From NCBI RefSeq assembly GCF_000720475.1, contig NZ_JOAP01000035.1, positions 1-64,000 on the forward strand: 64,000 nt of DNA, in the 5' to 3' direction. The translations under genes and the position numbers were made by a program. The stretch is from Streptomyces aureocirculatus. GTDB lineage: Bacteria; Actinomycetota; Actinomycetes; Streptomycetales; Streptomycetaceae. The notes under the pieces were generated by a model. The model was not told the DNA's origin and did not search any database. It saw only the letters and a program-made list of their open reading frames with translations. Below, in pieces: positions 1 to 7,046 of this stretch. Within the stretch, counting starts at the first letter, position 1. Every line of letters begins with the position of its first letter.

Positions 1-330
1 TTCCCTTCGGTGTTTCTTTTGTTCTTGCGTTTCCGACTCTATCAGATCTTTCCGGCTTCCCGTTCCGATCCGATTTCCTCGGTGCTTTCCGGCCTTTCGA
101 CCTTCCGGCGGTGTCGACTCTATCAGATCCTTTCGGGCCTGATTCCCAGTCAACCGGGGTTGTCTTCGCGGCTGTTGGGCCGTTCCGACGTCCCAAACTT
201 TAGCGGATTCTCCTGGCAGTTCCTAATCGGGCCGTTTACCGGTCGCGACAGGATCCGGGGAATGCATTCGGGCGCGCCGAAAGCAGTCCCAGAAGGAGAT
301 CGTGCAGGTGGTTTGAGTGGCCGCGTGAGC
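1..330 (-). promoter_or_regulatory. Tandem promoter region of an rRNA operon (operon lies off the left edge)
   Basis: Read on the minus strand, this AT-richer stretch contains three evenly spaced -10-like boxes: TAAAGT at 202-197, TAGAGT at 122-117 and TAGAGT at 41-36. They are about 80 bp apart, and the last two sit in the same context, GATCTGATAGAGTC. This is the layout I know from Streptomyces rrn operons, where several tandem promoters precede the 16S leader. The sequence at the window edge also resembles the start of that leader. A -35-like TTAGGA at 226-221 is 18 nt from the first box; the other two have no good -35. No 16S sequence is inside the window, so the assignment rests on motif and layout. 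An ORF can be drawn through it on the plus strand but has no coding character. Confidence 0.72.
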
Positions 331-428
331 GGCGGAAGTCGCTGTCGCAGAACCGTTACGGCTCGGCGGCAACCCGAAGAACCTTACGGGTCGATCAGGT
401 GACTGTCAACCTCGGGCCCCGGCGCCGT

Positions 429-977
429 TCAGTCGAGGTCGCTGAGGCGTCCGCCCGCGTCCGGCTGGGCGTCCTCCACGCGGCGCAGGAGTCGGGTCAG
501 CACCTCGCCGAGGACGCCGCGCTCCTCCGGGGAGAGGTCCTGGAGGAGGTCCTCCTCGAAGACCGTGGCGAGGCGCATCGCCTCCAGCCACTTCTCGCGG
601 CCCTCCGCGGTCAGCTCGACGATGACGCGGACGCGGTTGGTCTCGTCGCGGTCGCGGGTGACCAGGCCCTCGCTGACCATGCGGTCGATGCGGTGGGTCA
701 TCGCGGCCGGCGTGAGGCCGAGGCGCTTGGCCAGTTCGCCGGGGCCCAGGCGGTAGGGGGCACCGGACAGGACCAGGGCCTTGAGGACCTCCCACTCCGC
801 GTTGCTGATGTCCAGCGTCGCCGTCTGGCGGCCGTACGCGACGTTCATACGGCGGTTGAGCCGCCCGAGGGCCGAGACGATCTTCTCGACCTGGGGGTCG
901 AGGTCCTGGAACTCCCGCTGATAAGCGGCGATCTGCTCTTCGAGTGTCGGCTCCGAGGGGCCGGGGGTGTCGCCCAT
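429..977 (-). CDS. MarR-family transcriptional regulator
   Basis: A 182-residue winged-helix protein of the MarR family, slightly longer than the usual 140-160 residues because of an N-terminal extension. The DNA-binding part runs from about residue 58 to 125: LSGAPYRLGPGELAKRLGL leads into the recognition helix TPAAMTHRIDRMVSEGLV, followed by the wing RDRDETNRVRVIVELTAEG. The flanking helices should form the dimer interface. It is transcribed away from the MFS exporter at 1082, and the 104-bp gap contains two short palindromes. The arrangement suggests a ligand-responsive repressor of itself and the exporter. The ligand cannot be read from the sequence. The order MarR-MFS-PP2C-NDH matches what I recall of the S. 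coelicolor SCO4122-SCO4119 region. Confidence 0.92.
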   Translation of the reverse strand: MGDTPGPSEPTLEEQIAAYQREFQDLDPQVEKIVSALGRLNRRMNVAYGRQTATLDISNAEWEVLKALVLSGAPYRLGPGELAKRLGLTPAAMTHRIDRMVSEGLVTRDRDETNRVRVIVELTAEGREKWLEAMRLATVFEEDLLQDLSPEERGVLGEVLTRLLRRVEDAQPDAGGRLSDLD

Positions 978-1020
978 GGCGGCAGTATGGCACGGGGCCG
1001 CTTGCCGTTGAAGTCCTTCG

Positions 1021-1081
1021 ATGTGTATTGTTTAGATCCTAACTTTAGCTTCGAAGTCTTCACTCCTAAGGCAGGTGAAAA
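1021..1081. promoter_or_regulatory. Divergent promoter/operator between MarR gene and MFS gene
   Basis: This short AT-rich gap contains TTAGatcCTAA at 1032-1042, an inverted repeat with a 3-nt centre, and the perfect 8-bp palindrome CTTCGAAG at 1049-1056. A ribosome binding site AGGTGA (1073-1078) sits just before the GTG at 1082. MarR proteins normally bind such palindromes between divergent genes, so these are the natural operator candidates. No binding data are implied. Confidence 0.55.
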
Positions 1082-2365
1082 GTGACCACGGCGACGGGCG
1101 CGATGCGCCGGATCCACGTGGGCAACGCGCTGAGCGCGTTCGGTCTGGGCTTTACCGTCCCCTTCCTGTACGTGTACGTGGCGCAGGTACGGGACCTGGG
1201 CGCGGTGACAGCAGGTCTCGTGCTCGCCGCGTTCGCCGTGGCCGCGCTCATCGTGCTGCCGTTCTCCGGGCGGGCCATCGACCGGCGCGGGCCACTGCCC
1301 GTACTCGTGGCGGCGCTGCTCGCCGCCGCCGTGGGCGCGCTCAGTCTGGGCCTGGCCGACAGCGCGCCGCTGGTCCTGGCCTCGGCCGGAGCGCTCGGCG
1401 CCGGGCAGGCGGTGATGCAGCCCGCGCTCGCCACGATGATCGTGGAGTGCTCCACCCCCGACACCCGCTCGCGCGCCTTCGCCATGCAGTTCTTCCTGCA
1501 GAACCTGGGCCTCGGCGTCGGCGGCCTGATCGGCGGCCAGCTCGTCAAGCACGAGCGGCCGAGCGACTTCACCCTCCTGTTCGCCATCGAGACCGTCATC
1601 TTCCTGGTGCTCATCGGCGTCATGCTGACGACCCGCATCCCCCGCTCGCCGCGTATCACGGACGCCACGCCGCAGTCCGGTGCCAGCATGAGGGACGTAT
1701 TCCGCAACCCCGTGATGCTGCAGCTCTGCGTCCTCGGGTTCGTACTGTTCTTCGCCTGCTACGGCCAGTTCGAGTCGGGTCTCTCGGCGTACGGCGTGGA
1801 GGCCGCGGGAATCTCCCCGTCGACGCTCGGCATCGCCCTGGCCGCCAACACCGGCGCCATCGTGATCGCCCAGTTCGCGGTCCTGCGGTTCGTCGAGCGC
1901 CGCAAGCGCTCGCAGGTGATCGCCGCCGTCGGCCTCATCTGGGCGGTGGCGTGGATCGCGGCCGGGTACGCGGGCATGGGCCAGGGCAGCCAGGCCATGG
2001 CGACCGCCGCGTTCATCTCCACGTACGCGCTCTTCGGGATCGGCGAGACGATGCTCGCGCCGACCGTGGCGCCGCTGGTCGCCGATCTGGCGCCGGAGTC
2101 GATGGTCGGCCGGTACAACTCGGCCTTCGCCCTGGTCAAACAGCTCGCCCTGGCGATCGGCCCGGCCGTGGGCGGGCCGATGGGTGCCACGCTGCACGCT
2201 CCGTACGTGGTGACGTTCCTGCTCTTCTCGCTGGGCATCACCGTGCTCGCGCTACGCCTCGGACGGCACCTCAGCCCGGCGCAGAACCACCCGTACCAGC
2301 AGCAGAGCCGCGTGGTGGCGCAGGGCTCACCGGACGCTCCGGAGACCGTCACCGCGCACTCCTAG
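1082..2365 (+). CDS. MFS transporter
   Basis: A 427-residue major facilitator protein with about 12 hydrophobic segments, starting at a GTG preceded by AGGTGAA. The loop between TM2 and TM3 reads SGRAIDRRGPLPVLVA, a good match to the MFS motif A region (GxxxDRxGRR). A long central loop near residues 185-205 separates the two six-helix halves. The C-terminal tail (HLSPAQNHPYQQQS) is cytoplasmic and polar. It lies divergent from the MarR gene, typical of regulated drug or metabolite exporters of the DHA1 type. Substrate is unknown. Its stop codon is only 8 bp from the stop of the convergent phosphatase gene. Confidence 0.93.
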   Translation: MTTATGAMRRIHVGNALSAFGLGFTVPFLYVYVAQVRDLGAVTAGLVLAAFAVAALIVLPFSGRAIDRRGPLPVLVAALLAAAVGALSLGLADSAPLVLASAGALGAGQAVMQPALATMIVECSTPDTRSRAFAMQFFLQNLGLGVGGLIGGQLVKHERPSDFTLLFAIETVIFLVLIGVMLTTRIPRSPRITDATPQSGASMRDVFRNPVMLQLCVLGFVLFFACYGQFESGLSAYGVEAAGISPSTLGIALAANTGAIVIAQFAVLRFVERRKRSQVIAAVGLIWAVAWIAAGYAGMGQGSQAMATAAFISTYALFGIGETMLAPTVAPLVADLAPESMVGRYNSAFALVKQLALAIGPAVGGPMGATLHAPYVVTFLLFSLGITVLALRLGRHLSPAQNHPYQQQSRVVAQGSPDAPETVTAHS

Positions 2366-2373
2366 GGGGTGGC

Positions 2374-4029
2374 CTACGCGCGCGGCAGCGCGAACTCGCA
2401 CCAGACCGCCTTGCCGCCGCCGGGCATGCGCCGCGAGCCCCAGTTCGAGGCGATCGTGGCGACGATGGCGATGCCCCGGCCCGCCTCGTCCGCGGGCTCG
2501 GCGCGGCGGCGCCGCGGCAGGTGGTCGTCGCCGTCGGTGACCTCGATGATCAGTCGGCGGTCCGTGCGGCGCAGGCGCAGGCGCATCGGTGGCGTGCCGT
2601 GCTGGAGCGAGTTGGCGACGAGTTCGCTTGCCGCGAGGACGCCCAGATCGTGCAGCTCGGGCGGGAAGCGCCAACTGGCGAGGACGCCGGTGGCGAAGGC
2701 ACGCGCGCGTGGGGCGGCCTCCACGCCGCCGAGCAGCTCCAGGGCGGCGTTGCGGAACAGCTCCGCGTGCACACCCGTACGGGCGGGCTGCTGGAGGACG
2801 AGGACCGCCACGTCGTCGTCGTGGTCGGCCGTCACGCCCAGGGCGCGGATGAGGCGGTCGCAGACCACCTGGGGCGTGCCGGTGGCCCCGGCAAGAGCGC
2901 GCTCCAGGGCGGCCACGCCCTCGTCGATGTCCTCGCTGCGGCGCTCGACCAGGCCGTCGGTGTAGAGCACGGCGGTGGAGCCGGGGCCGAGCGGCACCGA
3001 GCCGGAGGCGTGCAGCCAGCCGCCGGTGCCGAGCGGCGGGCCCGTGGGCTCCTCGGCGCGGTGGATCGTGCCGTTCTCGTCGCGGACGAGGATCGGCAGA
3101 TGACCGGCCGACGCGTACGTGAGGCTGCCCTCGTTCGGGTCGTGCACCGCGTACACACACGTGGCGATCTGGTTGGCGTCGATCTCGGCCGCGAGGCCGT
3201 CCAGGAGCTGCAGGACCTCGTGCGGCGGCAGGTCGAGGCGGGCGTAGGCGCGCACGGCGGTGCGCAACTGGCCCATGACGGCGGCCGCGCGCACGCCGCG
3301 CCCCATGACGTCGCCGATGACCAGGGCGGTGCGGCCGCCGCCGAGGGTGATCACGTCGTACCAGTCGCCGCCGACCGCGGCGTCCGTGCCGCCCGGTTGG
3401 TATGTGGCGGCGATGCGCAGGTCGTCGGGCTGTTCCAACTCCTGGGGCAGGAGTGAACGTTGCAGGGTGACGGCGGTTTCCCGCTGGCTGCGTTCGCTGG
3501 CGCGCAGGCGTTCGGCGGCCTCGGCGTGGTCGGTGACGTCGGCGGCGAAGACCAGGACGCCGCCCGATCCTTCGCCCTCGGCGGCGCCGAGCGGCAGCGC
3601 GACCGGGGTGCACGTGAAGGTGTACGAGCGGCCGCCGGGGGCCTTGCGGGACTTGACCGTGCGCGGTCTCGCGCTGCGCAGGACCTGGTCGAGGAGCGGC
3701 AGCAGACCGACCGCCTCCAGCTCCGGCAGCGCCTCGCGCGCGGGCACGCCGAGGGGGCGGGCGCCGAACGCGGAGGCGTAGGCGTCGTTGGTGTACGCGA
3801 CGCGGTGCTCGGGGCCGTGCACGAGCGCGACGAGGGCCGGGATGCGGTCGAGCACCTCGCGGGCCGGCAGTTCGTCGACGCCGGCGGCGGGCGTGTCCGT
3901 GAGGCGCTCGGCGCGGGCCGCGGGGACGGAGCTCTCGCCCCGCTGTGCCGGGGATCCGCCGGTCTCGGTGCGCGCCGCGGCGCGGCGCTGTGTTCCGGGG
4001 AGCCGGGCGCTCCAGCGCGTGAAGTTCAC
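2374..4029 (-). CDS. PAS/SpoIIE-type PP2C phosphatase with C-terminal HATPase domain
   Basis: I place the start at the GTG at 4029 (VNFTRWSARL), which has GAGG nine bases upstream. The frame stays open upstream only through a tandem decamer repeat. The 551-residue product has a PAS-like domain (about 55-170, with VLDRIPALVALV and YTNDAYASAFG), then a SpoIIE/PP2C serine phosphatase domain (about 195-400) with the metal-binding motifs GGDWYD and IGDVMGRG, and an RsbW-like ATPase domain (about 440-551) with the N box ELVANSLQHG and the G box EAGRGIAIV. Such proteins act in partner-switching networks that control anti-sigma factor antagonists. No partner is encoded nearby. It lies downstream of ndh on the same strand with a repeat-rich 296-bp gap. 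Confidence 0.9.
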   Translation of the reverse strand: MNFTRWSARLPGTQRRAAARTETGGSPAQRGESSVPAARAERLTDTPAAGVDELPAREVLDRIPALVALVHGPEHRVAYTNDAYASAFGARPLGVPAREALPELEAVGLLPLLDQVLRSARPRTVKSRKAPGGRSYTFTCTPVALPLGAAEGEGSGGVLVFAADVTDHAEAAERLRASERSQRETAVTLQRSLLPQELEQPDDLRIAATYQPGGTDAAVGGDWYDVITLGGGRTALVIGDVMGRGVRAAAVMGQLRTAVRAYARLDLPPHEVLQLLDGLAAEIDANQIATCVYAVHDPNEGSLTYASAGHLPILVRDENGTIHRAEEPTGPPLGTGGWLHASGSVPLGPGSTAVLYTDGLVERRSEDIDEGVAALERALAGATGTPQVVCDRLIRALGVTADHDDDVAVLVLQQPARTGVHAELFRNAALELLGGVEAAPRARAFATGVLASWRFPPELHDLGVLAASELVANSLQHGTPPMRLRLRRTDRRLIIEVTDGDDHLPRRRRAEPADEAGRGIAIVATIASNWGSRRMPGGGKAVWCEFALPRA

Positions 4030-4128
4030 TGCGGTAGGCCTCGTGGTGTCGCTTCTGGATCGGGCGGGGGTGGGCCGGCCGGGGGTCCGGCCGGTGGCGC
4101 GGCTGCTGTCGACGCCGCCTCCCGGGAA

Positions 4129-4210
4129 GACACTGCATGGCACTGCATAGGACTGCGTGGCACTGCATGGCACTGCGTGGGACTGCACTGCGTGGGACTG
4201 CGTGGCGTGG
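4129..4210. repeat. Helically phased tandem decamer repeat upstream of the phosphatase gene
   Basis: About seven head-to-tail copies of a 10-bp unit, GGCACTGCAT or GGGACTGCGT, with one irregular 15-bp step near 4186-4195. The period equals about one DNA helical turn, so all copies face the same side of the helix. The array lies in the gap between ndh and the phosphatase gene, about 100-180 bp upstream of the phosphatase start. It can be translated on the minus strand, but the product is only a repeated peptide. Confidence 0.85.
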
Positions 4211-4325
4211 AGCGGATCACCCTCTTGGGGTGTGCCCGCCCATCATGGTCACACGCACAGTCTGGCCGACGGGACTGACATCCGTCAGACGCCGGACCCG
4301 CTTGCGGAGTTCCTGTACGGAGTGT

Positions 4326-5681
4326 TCACGACTCCTTCGGCCGCTCGCCTCCGGCCGCGAGTTCGAACTCCGCACGTGGGTGTTCGAGCGACCCCAGGGA
4401 GACGATCTCCCGCTTGAAGAGGCCGGACAGGACCCATTCGGCGAGCACCCGGGACTTGCGGTTGACGGTCGGCACCCGGCTCAGGTGGTAGACGCGGTGC
4501 ATGAACCACGCGGGATAGCCCTTGAGCTTGCGTCCGTAGACGTGCGCGACGCCCTTGTGCAGCCCGAGGGACGCCACGGAGCCGACGTATTTGTGCGCGT
4601 ACTCCTGGAGGGGCTTTTTCCGCAGGGAAGCGGCGATGTTCTCGCCGAGGACCTTGGCCTGGCGCACGGCGTGCTGGGCGTTGGGCGCGCACTCCTTGCC
4701 GGGTTCGCCGGCGGTGACGTCGGGGACCGCGGCCGCGTCACCGGCTGCCCACGCGTGGGGTGCGCCGTCGACCGCGAGTTCGGCGGTGCACTTCAGGCGG
4801 CCCCGTTCGTTGAGGGGCAGATCGGTGGCGGCGAGCAGGGGGTGCGGTTTGACGCCTGCGGTCCACACGACCGTACGGGTGGGGAAGCGGGCGCCGTCGC
4901 TGAGCACGGCGACCCGGTCCTCGCAACTGTCGAGGCGCGTCTCCAGGCGTACGTCGATGTTGCGTTTGCGCAACTGGCTGACGGTGTACTTGCCCATCTC
5001 CTCGCCCACCTCGGGCAGGATCCGCCCGGAGGCCTCGACGAGGATCCACTTCATGTCCTCGGGCTTGACGTTGTGGTAGTACCGCGCTGCGTAGCGGGCC
5101 ATGTTCTCCAGCTCGCCGAGCGCCTCCACGCCCGCGTAACCGCCGCCTACGAAGACGAAGGTCAGTGCGGCGTCGCGGACGGCGGGGTCGCGGGTGGAGG
5201 AGGCGATGTCCATCTGCTCGATGACGTGGTTGCGCAGGCCGATGGCCTCTTCGACGGTCTTGAAGCCGATGCCGTGGTCGGCGAGGCCGGGGACGGGCAG
5301 GGTGCGGGAGATGGAGCCGGGGGCGAGGACCAGTTCGTCGTACGCGATGTCGAGCGGGCCCGTGCCCTCCTCGGCGGTGGCGAGGGTCGTGAAGGACGCC
5401 GTGCGCTTGGCGTGGTCGATCGCCCGCACCTCGCCGACGATCACCCGGCAGGCGCCGAGGACGCGGCGCAGCGGTACGACGACATGGCGCGGTGAGATCG
5501 ATCCTGCCGCCGCTTCGGGCAGGAACGGCTGGTACGTCATATACGGATCGGGTGAGATCACCACGATCTCCACCTCGCCGTGCTTCAGCTCCGGCTTCAG
5601 TTTCCGCTGGAGGCACAGCGCGGTGTACATCCCGACGTAGCCACCACCGACAACGAGAATGCGCACAGGTTCCGTCACCAT
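4326..5681 (-). CDS. ndh: Type II NADH dehydrogenase (NDH-2)
   Basis: A 451-residue FAD-dependent oxidoreductase that passes electrons from NADH to menaquinone without pumping protons. The start at 5681 gives MVTEPVRILVVGGGYVGMY, placing the FAD-binding GxGxxG-type motif right at the N-terminus as expected; the open frame continues upstream without coding character. The NAD-binding motif is FVFVGGGYAGVEALGEL near residue 175, and a second FAD contact, WAAGDAAAVPD, lies near residue 310. The C-terminal region (about 380-430, AWFMHRVYHL) is the amphipathic membrane anchor typical of NDH-2. Length fits the family. It is transcribed divergently from atrA across a 373-bp gap. Confidence 0.92.
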   Translation of the reverse strand: MVTEPVRILVVGGGYVGMYTALCLQRKLKPELKHGEVEIVVISPDPYMTYQPFLPEAAAGSISPRHVVVPLRRVLGACRVIVGEVRAIDHAKRTASFTTLATAEEGTGPLDIAYDELVLAPGSISRTLPVPGLADHGIGFKTVEEAIGLRNHVIEQMDIASSTRDPAVRDAALTFVFVGGGYAGVEALGELENMARYAARYYHNVKPEDMKWILVEASGRILPEVGEEMGKYTVSQLRKRNIDVRLETRLDSCEDRVAVLSDGARFPTRTVVWTAGVKPHPLLAATDLPLNERGRLKCTAELAVDGAPHAWAAGDAAAVPDVTAGEPGKECAPNAQHAVRQAKVLGENIAASLRKKPLQEYAHKYVGSVASLGLHKGVAHVYGRKLKGYPAWFMHRVYHLSRVPTVNRKSRVLAEWVLSGLFKREIVSLGSLEHPRAEFELAAGGERPKES

Positions 5682-6054
5682 CCCATGACGCACCCGCACT
5701 TCGTGTTTGTCCACAGGCTCGACAATTTGTATGACCGGAAGCGAGTGGTGCGACCGTGTTGCCCCGCCGCCGGAGCGAATGGAATGTGTGCAGGTCAGAG
5801 CGTGGTGCCGGGGTGGTTGTGCGGGGTGCAATCGGGTGGGAAACGGTGCGTACTCCGATCGGGGGGCGCTGTGTGCGGAACCCACCCCTTCTGAATTGAC
5901 TCTGGCTCAACTATGTTCGTGTGACGTCGGGGTGTCGGGGGATGCGCTCGTCGGGTCCGGTTTGTCGGACTCGCGTAGAAGCTCGCTCTCGCACGCCGTT
6001 CAAGTATGGCGGGGAGAGTCTCCGGGGGGAGACGTCATTACCGGGGGAACGTAT
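5682..6054. promoter_or_regulatory. Intergenic region between ndh and atrA
   Basis: A 373-bp divergent gap with no gene visible. A patch around 5895-5925 contains TTGACT (5897-5902) and an AT-rich stretch, CAACTATGTTCG, which may carry one of the two promoters. The atrA ribosome binding site GGGGGAA lies at 6042-6048. I cannot assign start sites. Confidence 0.5.
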
Positions 6055-6825
6055 ATGCACATTCAGGACACTCACTGGACTTCTGCCACAGCGTCGGCTA
6101 CCGCCGTCGCCCACGGCGGAAACGGCCGCGAGCTCAGCGACGGACCGCGTTCGACACCGCTGCGCGTGGATGCGCAGCGCAATCTCGAACACGTGCTGCG
6201 GGCGGCCCGTGAGGTATTCGGAGAGCTGGGGTACGGCGCGCCGATGGAGGACGTGGCACGGCGCGCCCGGGTAGGAGTGGGCACGGTCTACCGCCGCTTC
6301 CCCAGCAAGGACGTACTGGTGCGACGGATAGCCGAGGAGGAGACCTCCCGGCTGACGGAACAGGCCCGGGCGGCACTGGGCCAGGAGGACGAGCCGTGGT
6401 CGGCGCTCTCGCGCTTCCTGCGGACGTCCGTGGCCTCGGGCGCGGGGCGGCTGCTTCCGCCGCAGGTGCTGCGCGTCGGAGTCGACGACGTGGCCGACAG
6501 CGGCGACATGCCCGGAGCCCGGGTGCCGCAGCAGCGGCAGGTGTCCTCGCTGTCGTCGTCGCCGGAGCTGCGCCTCGTGGAGCAGCGGACGGCGCCGGCG
6601 GTGGAGCACGACGACGCGGGCGCCTCGGCGCTGCTCGACGTCGTGGGACGCCTGGTGGAGCGGGCACGGGCCGCGGGTGAGCTGCGCGCGGACGTGACCG
6701 TGTCGGACGTGCTGCTCGTGATAGCCACGGCGGCACCCTCGCTGCCGGATGCGGCGCAGCAGGCGGCGGCTTCGTCGCGGCTGCTCGACATCCTGCTCGA
6801 GGGGCTCCGGTCCCGGCCCTCGTAG
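6055..6825 (+). CDS. atrA: TetR-family regulator, probable AtrA
   Basis: The 256-residue product has a TetR DNA-binding domain at about residues 40-90: ILRAAREVFGELGYG-like helix 1 (here VLRAAREVFGELGYG), then MEDVARRARVGVGTVYRRF, the helix-turn-helix ending in the usual GTVYRRFPSK. The C-terminal ligand/dimer domain is divergent and contains a low-complexity stretch (QRQVSSLSSSPELR). The start at 6055 follows GGGGGAA. In S. coelicolor atrA (SCO4118) lies beside an NADH dehydrogenase gene and next to an NPCBM sigma-factor gene, as here. AtrA there activates actII-ORF4, and its S. griseus homologue activates strR. The name is given from context plus remembered sequence, not from a search. Confidence 0.8.
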   Translation: MHIQDTHWTSATASATAVAHGGNGRELSDGPRSTPLRVDAQRNLEHVLRAAREVFGELGYGAPMEDVARRARVGVGTVYRRFPSKDVLVRRIAEEETSRLTEQARAALGQEDEPWSALSRFLRTSVASGAGRLLPPQVLRVGVDDVADSGDMPGARVPQQRQVSSLSSSPELRLVEQRTAPAVEHDDAGASALLDVVGRLVERARAAGELRADVTVSDVLLVIATAAPSLPDAAQQAAASSRLLDILLEGLRSRPS

Positions 6826-6866
6826 CGGAGGCCGGGCCCGCCGTAGCGGAGTATCACCTTCGGGTT

Positions 6867-6899
6867 GCTCAACTCCCGTTTATATGACGGGAGTTGAGC
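6867..6899. terminator. Perfect 13-bp hairpin after atrA
   Basis: GCTCAACTCCCGT (6867-6879) pairs perfectly with ACGGGAGTTGAGC (6887-6899) around the 7-nt loop TTATATG. It lies 41 bp after the atrA stop and about 150 bp before the next start. There is no T tract, so it may be a terminator of the stem-only kind common in Streptomyces, or an operator. Confidence 0.7.
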
Positions 6900-7046
6900 T
6901 TGCCCCGAATGGGTGAACAGTAGCCCCCGATTGCGGGAACTCACCCCGGACGGGTGGTTGCTCGTCGTCGCTATTCGACGGAGCGCGGCCCTGTGGCACT
7001 CTTGCCCGGTGTTCGGGTCCGAGTGTGCATGCGGAGGCTTTCCGCG

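Noticed and set aside
10..402. 130-codon frame on the plus strand at the left edge
   Set aside because: Runs through the rRNA promoter region, has no G/C third-position bias and no recognisable product.
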